From Gallionella sp. (GTDB taxonomy: Bacteria; Pseudomonadota; Gammaproteobacteria; Burkholderiales; Gallionellaceae): a stretch of DNA of 20,212 bases. How positions within the stretch are numbered: position 1 is the stretch's first letter; each line of letters starts with the position of its first letter. Below the pieces are notes generated by a model. That model did not search any database, was not told the origin of the DNA, and saw nothing but the letters and a program-made list of their open reading frames with translations. The DNA lies in contig JANLID010000317.1 of NCBI GenBank assembly GCA_024654105.1, forward strand, positions 1-20,212, in the 5' to 3' direction. Made by a program: the position numbers and the translations under genes. This document shows positions 13,294-20,212 of the stretch, one piece after another.

Positions 13294-14304
13294 TCAATCG
13301 ACCGTTGCCACGGCCCATACCGAAAATTGTGCGAATCGTTTTTGTCCGACGCCCGTCGCACCTTTTTCCAGATACAGCGCCCAGGCCCAATCGGGCTCGA
13401 ACTGGCTGGTGGTAGACGACCAGTAAATATCCTGCACGTCGACGAAAGGATGGCCGGACGGCAAGGCCGGGTTGTGGGCGGCGCAATCCACCAGCGACTC
13501 CAGTTCGTTTATTGTCGGCAGACGCCAGATAATGTCTGCGCCTTCCCGGTTTAGTTCGGCCACCGCTGCCAATGCATCTCGCCAGACCACCGGTTGCGGC
13601 GTGAGGTTCGCGCTGCGGCACCAGAGCAGGCGGGTGAGACGATCCAGCACGCCGGCATGAAGAATTTCGAAGCGGGGTTCAGGCCACGGGGCGCCATAAC
13701 GGAATTCACCGTCCTGACCGGAGCCGGTGCATGCAATGACTTTTCCTGCGGCGTCGTAGCATAGGCTTTGGCCTGTGCGTGGGATAACGTTCAGTCCTTC
13801 GCCGCGTACCGGCCACAGCATGTAGGATTGGTCTTTTCCGCCGAAAAACATCCGCGCGCCATCGAGCGCCACATACCAGGCGTGCGTTGGGCTGATGGCC
13901 GCCGTCGTCGCGGTCCAGTACCAGCCGTCGAACACGTTGATGAATGGGTGAAGCTCGGGCAAGGCGGGCAATTTGGTTTGCAGGCTGAGCAAACTGCGCA
14001 ATTCACGGCGATTCGGCATGCGCCAATCACGCTGACCGAAACGCTGTTCGCGGTTCATGGTTGCGACGAAATCCAGTGCTTCCTGCCAGGTGAGGGGAAA
14101 TTCCGCGAGATTGGCGTTACGACACCAGATCAGACCCGTCAGCCTATCCACGACCTCGTCGTCGCACAAATGAAAGCGCGGTTCCGGCCAGGACTTGCCG
14201 ACGGCAAACGAGGCGTCCTGGCCGGAACTTTCGCACGGAACCTCGTGTCCATCATCGGCATGGCAGGTGCGTTGGCCGGTATGTAGATAATGACGAGATG
14301 TCAT
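13294..14304 (-). CDS. DUF1566 domain protein with two tandem repeats
   Basis: DUF1566 (Lcl-like) domains occur in bacterial secreted or surface-associated proteins and as sugar- or ligand-binding modules; the exact role is unknown. The 336-residue product has two similar halves. Repeat 1 carries DRLTGLIWCRNANL, WRMPNRRELRSLL and YWTATT. Repeat 2 carries DRLTRLLWCRSANL, WRLPTINELESLV and YWSSTT. Each half is preceded by a short Cys-containing lead (TGQRTCHADDGHEVPC; TGQSLCYDAAGKVIAC). There is no classic signal peptide at the predicted start, so it may be cytoplasmic or the true start may differ. GC content resembles the core genes rather than the methyltransferase block, so it may mark the right border of the transferred segment. 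Confidence 0.82.
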   Translation of the reverse strand: MTSRHYLHTGQRTCHADDGHEVPCESSGQDASFAVGKSWPEPRFHLCDDEVVDRLTGLIWCRNANLAEFPLTWQEALDFVATMNREQRFGQRDWRMPNRRELRSLLSLQTKLPALPELHPFINVFDGWYWTATTAAISPTHAWYVALDGARMFFGGKDQSYMLWPVRGEGLNVIPRTGQSLCYDAAGKVIACTGSGQDGEFRYGAPWPEPRFEILHAGVLDRLTRLLWCRSANLTPQPVVWRDALAAVAELNREGADIIWRLPTINELESLVDCAAHNPALPSGHPFVDVQDIYWSSTTSQFEPDWAWALYLEKGATGVGQKRFAQFSVWAVATVD

Positions 14305-14563
14305 GCTTGCGCCGATGACTGTTTGAACGGACCGGTCGGATAATGGTGCCCGGATTGTGCGCCACGCTTTCGACCACCTGGCTGCTGCTCAGCTCATGTT
14401 GACACATAGTTGGCTGGCGATCACGTTTTCCGCATTACGTATGCCAGCGTACATACAACATTTTGTGTGCAAGGGAAAATAGTAATTTATAACGAATAAA
14501 TTTGCCGAAGCAGATTTGGCTGCAATTCACGACCTCTTTAAATCATTACCATGGAGAAAATAA
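14305..14563. other. Divergent intergenic region upstream of sodB
   Basis: This 259-base gap separates the minus-strand DUF1566 gene from sodB. TTGACA at 14399-14404 is a perfect -35 hexamer, but no good -10 lies 16-18 bases further on the + strand. A second weak candidate is TTGTGT (14463) with TATAAC (14488), spaced 19. No Fur-type 19-bp palindrome was recognised. GGAGA at about 14551 is the sodB ribosome site. Confidence 0.35.
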
Positions 14564-15145
14564 ATGGAACATACCTTACCCCCGCTGCCTTATGCATTGG
14601 ATGCCCTTGTGCCGCACATATCCAAGGAAACATTCGAGTACCACTACGGCAAGCATCATCAGGCCTACGTGACCAATCTTAACAAACTGATCAAGGGTAC
14701 GGAATTCGAGAGCGCTGCGCTGGAAGACATCATCAAGAAATCTTCCGGTGGAATTTACAATAACTCCGCGCAAGTGTGGAACCACACCTTTTTCTGGAAC
14801 TGCATGAAGCCGAACGGCGGCGGCGCTCCTTCCGGCAAACTGGCCGATGCGACCAACAAGAAGTGGGGCAGCCACGACGAGCTCAAGAAGGCGTTCGTGA
14901 CCTCCGCCGTGGGCAACTTCGGCTCCGGCTGGACCTGGCTGGTGAAGAAGGCCGATGGTTCGGTGGATATCGTCAACATGGGTGCGGCCGGTACGCCTCT
15001 GACCACGGGTGACAAGGCGCTGCTGTGCGTGGACGTGTGGGAACATGCTTATTACATCGACTACCGAAACCTGCGCGCCAAGTTCGTTGAGAACTTCATC
15101 AATCATTTGGCGAACTGGGATTTTGCGGCGAAGAATTTCGCATAA
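14564..15145 (+). CDS. sodB: Superoxide dismutase, iron type
   Basis: SodB converts superoxide to oxygen and hydrogen peroxide in the cytoplasm. The 193-residue product has the four metal ligands H27, H74, D157 and H161, in EYHYGKHH, VWNHTFFW and VDVWEHAYYIDY. Iron rather than manganese is favoured by the AQVWNHTFFW segment with Q70 and by overall likeness to E. coli SodB (193 residues). There is no signal peptide. A GGAGA ribosome site precedes the ATG. It appears to be its own transcription unit; the pgm gene starts 115 bases later behind a hairpin. Confidence 0.95.
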   Translation: MEHTLPPLPYALDALVPHISKETFEYHYGKHHQAYVTNLNKLIKGTEFESAALEDIIKKSSGGIYNNSAQVWNHTFFWNCMKPNGGGAPSGKLADATNKKWGSHDELKKAFVTSAVGNFGSGWTWLVKKADGSVDIVNMGAAGTPLTTGDKALLCVDVWEHAYYIDYRNLRAKFVENFINHLANWDFAAKNFA

Positions 15146-15203
15146 TTTTCCGGTTGCGAGAGTAGCAAAACACCGGTGGTCAGTAGGTGGTCATTACGGT
15201 TGA

Positions 15204-15223
15204 GCCGCAAGGCGTCCTGCGGC
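15204..15223 (+). terminator. Hairpin between sodB and pgm
   Basis: GCCGCAAGG pairs with CCTGCGGC (one bulged A) around CGT. Flanking GGTT and AACC can extend the stem. No T-run follows directly, so it may weaken rather than stop transcription from sodB, or form a leader structure ahead of pgm. Confidence 0.35.
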
Positions 15224-15260
15224 TGTTAAACCGGTTGGCAAAAAAATGAGGAGTAGCGGC

Positions 15261-16925
15261 ATGAGTGCTACAGAGCACCTGGTAAGCCCGCTGGCAGGCA
15301 AGCCGGCCACACCGGCAATGCTGGTCAATGTACCGAGACTCATCACGGCCTACTACAGCAATATGCCGGATGCTGCGATACCCGCGCAACGGGTCGCGTT
15401 CGGCACCTCGGGCCATCGCGGCTCCGCGTTCGAAACCAGCTTCAACGAATGGCATGTGCTTGCCATCACTCAGGCTATTTGTGACTACCGCAAGCGGCAG
15501 GGTATAAGCGGTCCGCTGTTCCTCGGCATCGACACGCACGCGCTTTCGGAGCCGGCGTGTGCCAGCGCGCTCGAAGTGCTGGCGGCCAACGGCGTGGACG
15601 TCATGCTCGCGGACAAGGACGAATACACGCCCACTCCGGTGATTTCCCACGCGATACTTGCTTACAACCGCGGGCGCGACAAAGGGCTGGCGGACGGTAT
15701 AGTCATCACGCCTTCACACAATCCACCGGACAACGGCGGATTCAAGTACAACCCGCCCAACGGCGGGCCGGCGGATAACGATGTCACCGGTTGGATCGAA
15801 GCCATAGCCAATATCTTTTTGAAAAACGGTCTCGATGGTGTGCAAAGAATTTCTTGCGAGAAGGCACTGCGCTCCAGTACCACCCATCGGCACGATTTTC
15901 TCAACGCATACGTGAATGATCTGGATCATGTGATCGACATGGATGCGATTCGCGGTGCGAACATCCGCATGGGAGTGGATCCGCTTGGTGGTGCCGGCGT
16001 TCACTACTGGGGAGCGATTGCCGAGCGCTACGGTTTGAATCTCACAGTGGTGAACGAAGCCGTCGATCCGACCTTCCGCTTCATGACGGTCGATTGGGAC
16101 GGCCAGATTCGCATGGATCCGTCCTCGTCCTACGCGATGCAGAGCCTGATCGGCCTCAAGGATCGCTTCGACATCGCTTTCGCCTGCGATACCGATCATG
16201 ACCGGCACGGAATCGTCACCAAAAATGCGGGATTGCTGCCGCCCAACCATTACCTTGCGGTCGCCATTTCATACCTCTTTCAGCATCGTCCGAAATGGCG
16301 CAAGGATGCGGCGGTTGGCAAGACAGTGGCCAGCAGCCAGATGATCGACCGTGTCACGGCGAAGCTCGGCCGCAAGCTCTATGAGGTACCGGTCGGTTTC
16401 AAGTGGTTTGTGAATGGCTTGCTCGACGGCTCGCTGGCCTTTGGCGGCGAAGAGAGTGCGGGCGCGTCTTTTGTCCGTCTGGACGGCAGCGTCTGGACCA
16501 CAGACAAGGACGGCATTGTCCCGGCTTTACTGTCGGCGGAGATTACTGCGCGCATGGGACGCGATCCCGGCGAAATCTACCGTGATCTTGCGCGCGAGTT
16601 CGGCGAACCTGTTTATGATCGTGTCGAGGCTCCTGCGACCCCGGAACAAAAGCAAAGACTGGCAAAACTGTCACCGCAGCAGGTATTGTCAGCATATCTG
16701 GCGGGCGAAAAAATCCAAAGCATCCTCACCCAGGCTCCAGGCAACGGCGCGGCCATTGGCGGGTTGAAGGTAATAGCCGAAAGCGGATGGTTTGCGGCTC
16801 GTCCGTCCGGCACCGAAGACATCTACAAGATCTATGCCGAGAGCTTTCGTGGAGAGGATCATCTGCGCCGTATCCTGGAAGAAGCACAAACCATTGTTGG
16901 TGCTGCGTTGGCGCCGCCAGCGTAG
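15261..16925 (+). CDS. pgm: Phosphoglucomutase (alpha-D-glucose-1,6-bisphosphate dependent)
   Basis: Pgm interconverts glucose-1-phosphate and glucose-6-phosphate and so links glycogen to central metabolism. The 554-residue product closely resembles E. coli Pgm (546). It has GTSGHRGS at about 48-55, the phosphoserine loop TPSHNPP with catalytic S152, the metal loop DTDHDRHG, the sugar-binding GGEESAGASF and the phosphate-binding ARPSGTED near the C-terminus. An in-frame ATG five codons earlier (15246) exists, but GAGGAG lies seven bases before 15261, so the latter is chosen. It is followed 41 bases later by glgP, making a functional pair. Confidence 0.95.
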   Translation: MSATEHLVSPLAGKPATPAMLVNVPRLITAYYSNMPDAAIPAQRVAFGTSGHRGSAFETSFNEWHVLAITQAICDYRKRQGISGPLFLGIDTHALSEPACASALEVLAANGVDVMLADKDEYTPTPVISHAILAYNRGRDKGLADGIVITPSHNPPDNGGFKYNPPNGGPADNDVTGWIEAIANIFLKNGLDGVQRISCEKALRSSTTHRHDFLNAYVNDLDHVIDMDAIRGANIRMGVDPLGGAGVHYWGAIAERYGLNLTVVNEAVDPTFRFMTVDWDGQIRMDPSSSYAMQSLIGLKDRFDIAFACDTDHDRHGIVTKNAGLLPPNHYLAVAISYLFQHRPKWRKDAAVGKTVASSQMIDRVTAKLGRKLYEVPVGFKWFVNGLLDGSLAFGGEESAGASFVRLDGSVWTTDKDGIVPALLSAEITARMGRDPGEIYRDLAREFGEPVYDRVEAPATPEQKQRLAKLSPQQVLSAYLAGEKIQSILTQAPGNGAAIGGLKVIAESGWFAARPSGTEDIYKIYAESFRGEDHLRRILEEAQTIVGAALAPPA

Positions 16926-16966
16926 CAGCCGGAAATTGTGGCCACAAAAAATTCGAAGGAGAGGCT

Positions 16967-19504
16967 ATGAGCGAACCAACACATATCATTCACTCCAAGG
17001 AGCGTCTTATCTCCACGGACGTGGAAGGATTCGATTCCCTGTCCGAGCTTGCCCTGGATATGCGTTCGTCGTGGAATCATGCCACCGACCAGGTATGGCG
17101 GCAGCTGGATCCTGTGCTGTGGGAGATCACGCATAATCCCTGGGTCGTGTTGCAGACGGTATCGCGGGAAAAACTTGAGCGTGTTTTGGCCGATCCGGCT
17201 TTCCGCAAAAACATTGACGGTCTGATACAAACCAGGCGCGATGCGGCGGAGGCGCCCGCGTGGTTTCAGCAAACCTATCCGCAATCACAGCTGGGCTGCG
17301 TCGCGTATTTCAGCATGGAATTCATGTTGAGCGAGGCGTTGCCCATCTACTCGGGCGGACTGGGCAACGTGGCCGGCGATCAGCTCAAGGCCGCCAGCGA
17401 TCTGGGCGTGCCGGTGATCGGCGTGGGGCTGCTCTACCAGCAAGGCTATTTTCGGCAATTGATCGACCAGGACGGCGCGCAACAGGCCGTTTACCCCTAC
17501 AACGATCCCGGCCAGTTGCCGGTCACGCCGTTGCGCCGCCCCAACGGGGAGTGGCTGCGGCTGCAGCTCGACCTGCCCGGCCACCCGATCTGGCTGCGCG
17601 CCTGGCAGGTTCAGGTGGGCAAAGTAAAGCTGTACCTGCTGGATAGCAATGATGCGGCAAACTACCCGCCGTACCGGGGGATTACCAGCGAGCTTTACGG
17701 CGGCGGGCCGGACCTGCGCCTGATGCAGGAGCTGGTGCTCGGGATCGGCGGATGGCGCTTGCTCGCCGCACTCGGAATCGAGCCCGAGGTCTGCCACCTG
17801 AATGAGGGGCATGCGGCGCTCGCGGTGCTGGAACGCGCGCGGAGTTTCATGCAGGCGACCGGACAGTCCTTCGAAGCCGCACTGGCCGTCACCCGGGCGG
17901 GCAATCTCTTCACCACCCACACGGCAGTGGCGGCGGGCTTTGACCGTTTCGCTCCGGCACTGATCGAACACTGCCTGGGTGGTTACGCCCGAAACCAGCT
18001 CGGCATAACGCTCCACGATTTGCTGGCGCTGGGACGCCAGAACCCGAACGATACGTCTGAGCCTTTCAACATGGCGTATCTGGCGATACGCGGCAGCGGC
18101 GCGGTGAATGGCGTGAGCCGCTTGCATGGACAGGTAAGCCGGCACCTGTTCGAGCCGCTCTTTCCGCACTGGCCCACGGACGAAATCCCGGTCGGACATG
18201 TGACCAACGGCGTCCACATGCCGACCTGGGACTCGGCCCCGGCCGATGATCTTTGGACGGAGGCCTGCGGAAAAGACCGCTGGCTGGGGACGGTGGAGAC
18301 GCTGGAGCAGGACATTCGCCAGGTCTCCGACACCAGGCTATGGCAATTCCGCACCGCCGCCCGCGAGTCTCTTGTTGAATACGCCCGCAAACGATTGTCC
18401 CGGCAACTGGCCGCGTCAGGCGCATCACCCGAGGCGGCTGAAGGTGCGAAGCATCTGTTCGATCCCGACACGTTGACGCTCGGCTTTGCGCGCCGCTTCG
18501 CGACCTACAAGCGACCGAACCTGCTGCTGCACGACCCGGAACGCCTGCTGCGCCTGCTGGCGAATCCGCAACGCCCGGTACAGCTCATCATGGCCGGCAA
18601 GGCCCATCCGGCGGATCAGGCCGGGCAGGCCCTGATCCGGCAATGGATGCATTTCATCCGGCGGCCCGAGGTGCGCCCCCATGTGCTCTTCCTCAGTGAC
18701 TACGATATGGACTTGACCGAGCAGCTGGTGCAGGGCGTGGATGTCTGGCTCAACACGCCGCGCCGCCCCTGGGAAGCGTGCGGAACCAGCGGCATGAAAG
18801 TGCTGGTCAACGGCGGCATCAACCTGTCCGAACTGGACGGCTGGTGGGCGGAAGCCTGCACGCCGGAAGTGGGCTGGGCACTGGGGGACGGCCAGGAACA
18901 CGGCGACGATCCGGCGTGGGACGCTCGCGATGCCGAGGCCCTTTATGACCTGCTCGAACACGAGGTGATTCCCGAATTCTACACGCGCGACGAACAAGGA
19001 ATTCCCAATGCCTGGGTGAACCGGATGCGGGAAAGCATGGCGCAATTGACGCCGCGTTTTTCCACCAACCGCGCGGTGTGCGAATACACCGAGCAACACT
19101 ACCTCCCGGCTGCTTCAGCCTATCGCGTGCGGGCTGCCGACAAAGGAAAATTCGGTGCGGACATGGTCGGCTGGCGGCATGATCTGGAACAGAAATGGGG
19201 CGCGTTGCGCTTTGGTGAAGTGAAGGTCGAAACGACGGGCGAACAACATATATTTGAAGTGCAGGTGTATCTCGACGATCTTGATCCTGAAACCTTGCGG
19301 GTCGAACTTTACGCGGATGGCGAAACACCGGAGCGGGTGGAAATGAAGCGCGTGCGGCAACTGGTCGGCGCAACCAACGGCTACGCCTATCACGCAGAAG
19401 TGCCTGCAACCCGCCCAGAAACAGACTATACGGCGCGACTGATACCACACCGCGACGGTGTCGCGGTCCCGCTCGAGATGGCGAGGGTTTTGTGGCAGCG
19501 GTGA
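16967..19504 (+). CDS. glgP: Alpha-glucan (glycogen) phosphorylase, Thermotoga-type GT35
   Basis: The enzyme cleaves alpha-1,4-glucans with phosphate to give glucose-1-phosphate, using pyridoxal phosphate. The 845-residue product starts with the DUF3417 N-terminal region (SELALDMRSSWNHATDQVW) typical of the alpha-glucan phosphorylase subfamily that differs from E. coli GlgP. It has YFSMEF and YSGGLGNVAGDQLK in the N-terminal half and the cofactor lysine in TSGMKVLVNGG (about K611). The frame is open 60 codons further upstream into pgm, but AAGGAGAGG immediately before 16967 and the family N-terminus fix the start. Co-transcription with pgm is likely. The last roughly 100 residues form a beta-rich tail also seen in this subfamily. 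Confidence 0.92.
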   Translation: MSEPTHIIHSKERLISTDVEGFDSLSELALDMRSSWNHATDQVWRQLDPVLWEITHNPWVVLQTVSREKLERVLADPAFRKNIDGLIQTRRDAAEAPAWFQQTYPQSQLGCVAYFSMEFMLSEALPIYSGGLGNVAGDQLKAASDLGVPVIGVGLLYQQGYFRQLIDQDGAQQAVYPYNDPGQLPVTPLRRPNGEWLRLQLDLPGHPIWLRAWQVQVGKVKLYLLDSNDAANYPPYRGITSELYGGGPDLRLMQELVLGIGGWRLLAALGIEPEVCHLNEGHAALAVLERARSFMQATGQSFEAALAVTRAGNLFTTHTAVAAGFDRFAPALIEHCLGGYARNQLGITLHDLLALGRQNPNDTSEPFNMAYLAIRGSGAVNGVSRLHGQVSRHLFEPLFPHWPTDEIPVGHVTNGVHMPTWDSAPADDLWTEACGKDRWLGTVETLEQDIRQVSDTRLWQFRTAARESLVEYARKRLSRQLAASGASPEAAEGAKHLFDPDTLTLGFARRFATYKRPNLLLHDPERLLRLLANPQRPVQLIMAGKAHPADQAGQALIRQWMHFIRRPEVRPHVLFLSDYDMDLTEQLVQGVDVWLNTPRRPWEACGTSGMKVLVNGGINLSELDGWWAEACTPEVGWALGDGQEHGDDPAWDARDAEALYDLLEHEVIPEFYTRDEQGIPNAWVNRMRESMAQLTPRFSTNRAVCEYTEQHYLPAASAYRVRAADKGKFGADMVGWRHDLEQKWGALRFGEVKVETTGEQHIFEVQVYLDDLDPETLRVELYADGETPERVEMKRVRQLVGATNGYAYHAEVPATRPETDYTARLIPHRDGVAVPLEMARVLWQR

Positions 19505-19591
19505 GTTCCGCTACTCGGCCAAAGAAGCCAGTGACAAACGGCGTCGATTAAGTCAGCTTCCGACCCATTGCAGACCTTATTCGCAACAAAT

Positions 19592-19876
19592 CTAAACTAA
19601 GCCGTATTGTTTCATCTCACCGCGAACCTCTTGTATCTCGCGATTCAATTGGGTGAGATATTCATTAGCAACCTGAGAGACCAAATCGTCTCTGACTTCG
19701 TCGAGCTTGATCTGAAACTCTCCGGCCTTGATCCGGGTTATGATTTTGTTGAACGCGCTCTTTACCTCGTTCGGCTTGTCCTCAGACATTGGAATACTGA
19801 TTTCATCGTCCCCGGTTTTAATCTTGATGAAGTACTTGTCATCAAGATTTTCCACAGTTGCCTTAATTGTTTCCAT
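19592..19876 (-). CDS. Small helical protein coupled to the ATPase gene
   Basis: The 94-residue product begins METIKATVENLDDKYF; a beta-like N-terminal half is followed by a charged helical C-terminal half (DEVRDDLVSQVANEY, LNREIQEVRGEMKQY) that may form a coiled coil. No known family was recognised. The start at 19876 has a GAGG ribosome site and overlaps the end of the upstream ATPase gene by 14 bases, so the two are translated together. A longer form starting at 19918 is possible but would overlap more. The tight link suggests that the protein works with the ATPase, as a partner or regulator. Confidence 0.65.
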   Translation of the reverse strand: METIKATVENLDDKYFIKIKTGDDEISIPMSEDKPNEVKSAFNKIITRIKAGEFQIKLDEVRDDLVSQVANEYLTQLNREIQEVRGEMKQYGLV

Positions 19877-20212
19877 AGATTTTTCCTCGCTCTCCAAATG
19901 CTTCTTCTCCGCCTTCAAGGGTTCTCATGCTGATCTTTTTCCAATCAAGCTGATCAGCCATATCGTCTCGATTCACCAGATTGTTCGTGAAGGGGTTGCC
20001 GATATAGGTTTTGTATCCCGCTTGCCCATGGCATCGGTAAACCGAGCTGTAAGGGAGTGTCCGCACGGCAATATTTGCATCGTGCGTTGAAATGAACACC
20101 TTCTTGCCTGCCCGCGCGCGCTCCTTAATCAGCGGCACAATAACGTCGCTGATATATTCATTGCCCAAGCTCCTCTCGGGCTCGTCCAGAATGTATACCT
20201 CTTTGTCCGTCC
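19863..20212 (-). CDS. C-terminal part of an SMC/ABC-like ATPase (TrlF-like), cut by the window edge
   Basis: Only the last 115 or so residues are visible. They begin with a Walker B element, VYILDEPERSLGN (the two acidic residues DE bind metal and activate water), followed by the switch-type segment KKVFISTHDANIAVRTLP with a conserved His. The end, SMRTLEGGEEAFGERGKIYG, resembles from memory the terminal motif of TrlF-type proteins, which join a PHP phosphoesterase domain to an SMC-like ATPase. The PHP part and Walker A would lie outside the window, so the full architecture is unproven. It is followed by an overlapping small gene. Confidence 0.65.
   Translation of the reverse strand, partial: TDKEVYILDEPERSLGNEYISDVIVPLIKERARAGKKVFISTHDANIAVRTLPYSSVYRCHGQAGYKTYIGNPFTNNLVNRDDMADQLDWKKISMRTLEGGEEAFGERGKIYGNN

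Noticed and set aside
16787..16966. Longer glgP reading frame starting inside pgm
   Set aside because: The extra 60 codons overlap the pgm coding sequence in another frame and have no family similarity. AAGGAGAGG marks the ATG at 16967.

Overview
The window looks like a chromosomal segment of a betaproteobacterium, most likely of the Nitrosomonadales/Gallionellaceae type. That placement is an inference from gene content and protein style, not from a search. The backbone is moderately GC-rich and encodes sugar-phosphate and glycogen metabolism on the + strand. A more AT-rich block on the - strand (about 10.06-13.25 kb) carries restriction-modification and DNA-repair genes.

Layout. 0.17-2.1 kb: a PPK2-type polyphosphate kinase and an MtfA-like zinc peptidase, with a decayed zinc-ribbon gene between them. 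2.2-3.45 kb: the cbpA-cbpM co-chaperone pair. 3.45-6.1 kb: a frameshifted gnd 3' relic, then zwf and tal, whose stop and start overlap (ATGA). 6.1-7.85 kb: a scrambled segment with two truncated transketolase 5' ends, an intact DUF1451 zinc-ribbon gene, a small secreted protein and a relic of the transaldolase 5' end. 7.85-9.93 kb: the intact tkt. 10.06-13.25 kb (- strand): an endonuclease III-type glycosylase, an HNH endonuclease reading frame with no normal start codon, a C5 cytosine methyltransferase, a short Eco29kI-like REase fragment and an unknown small ORF. 13.29-14.30 kb: a two-repeat DUF1566 protein. 14.56-19.5 kb (+ strand): sodB, pgm and glgP. 19.59 kb to the right edge (- strand): a small coiled-coil protein overlapping the C-terminal end of an SMC/ABC-like ATPase (TrlF-like) that runs off the window.

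How the genes work together. GlgP releases glucose-1-phosphate from glycogen and Pgm turns it into glucose-6-phosphate. Zwf then feeds this into the oxidative pentose phosphate pathway for NADPH, and Tal and Tkt handle the non-oxidative branch. The 6-phosphogluconate dehydrogenase step is represented here only by a relic.

The most informative non-standard features are: (i) a graveyard of duplicated gene ends around the zwf-tal-tkt operon (gnd 3' end, three tkt 5' ends, a second tal 5' end, a second DUF1451 3' end); (ii) a C5 methyltransferase with an HNH nuclease frame lacking an ATG/GTG/TTG start, close to an Nth-type glycosylase; (iii) a possible two-gene conflict module at the right edge. 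All functional calls come from reading motifs by eye; no database search was run.
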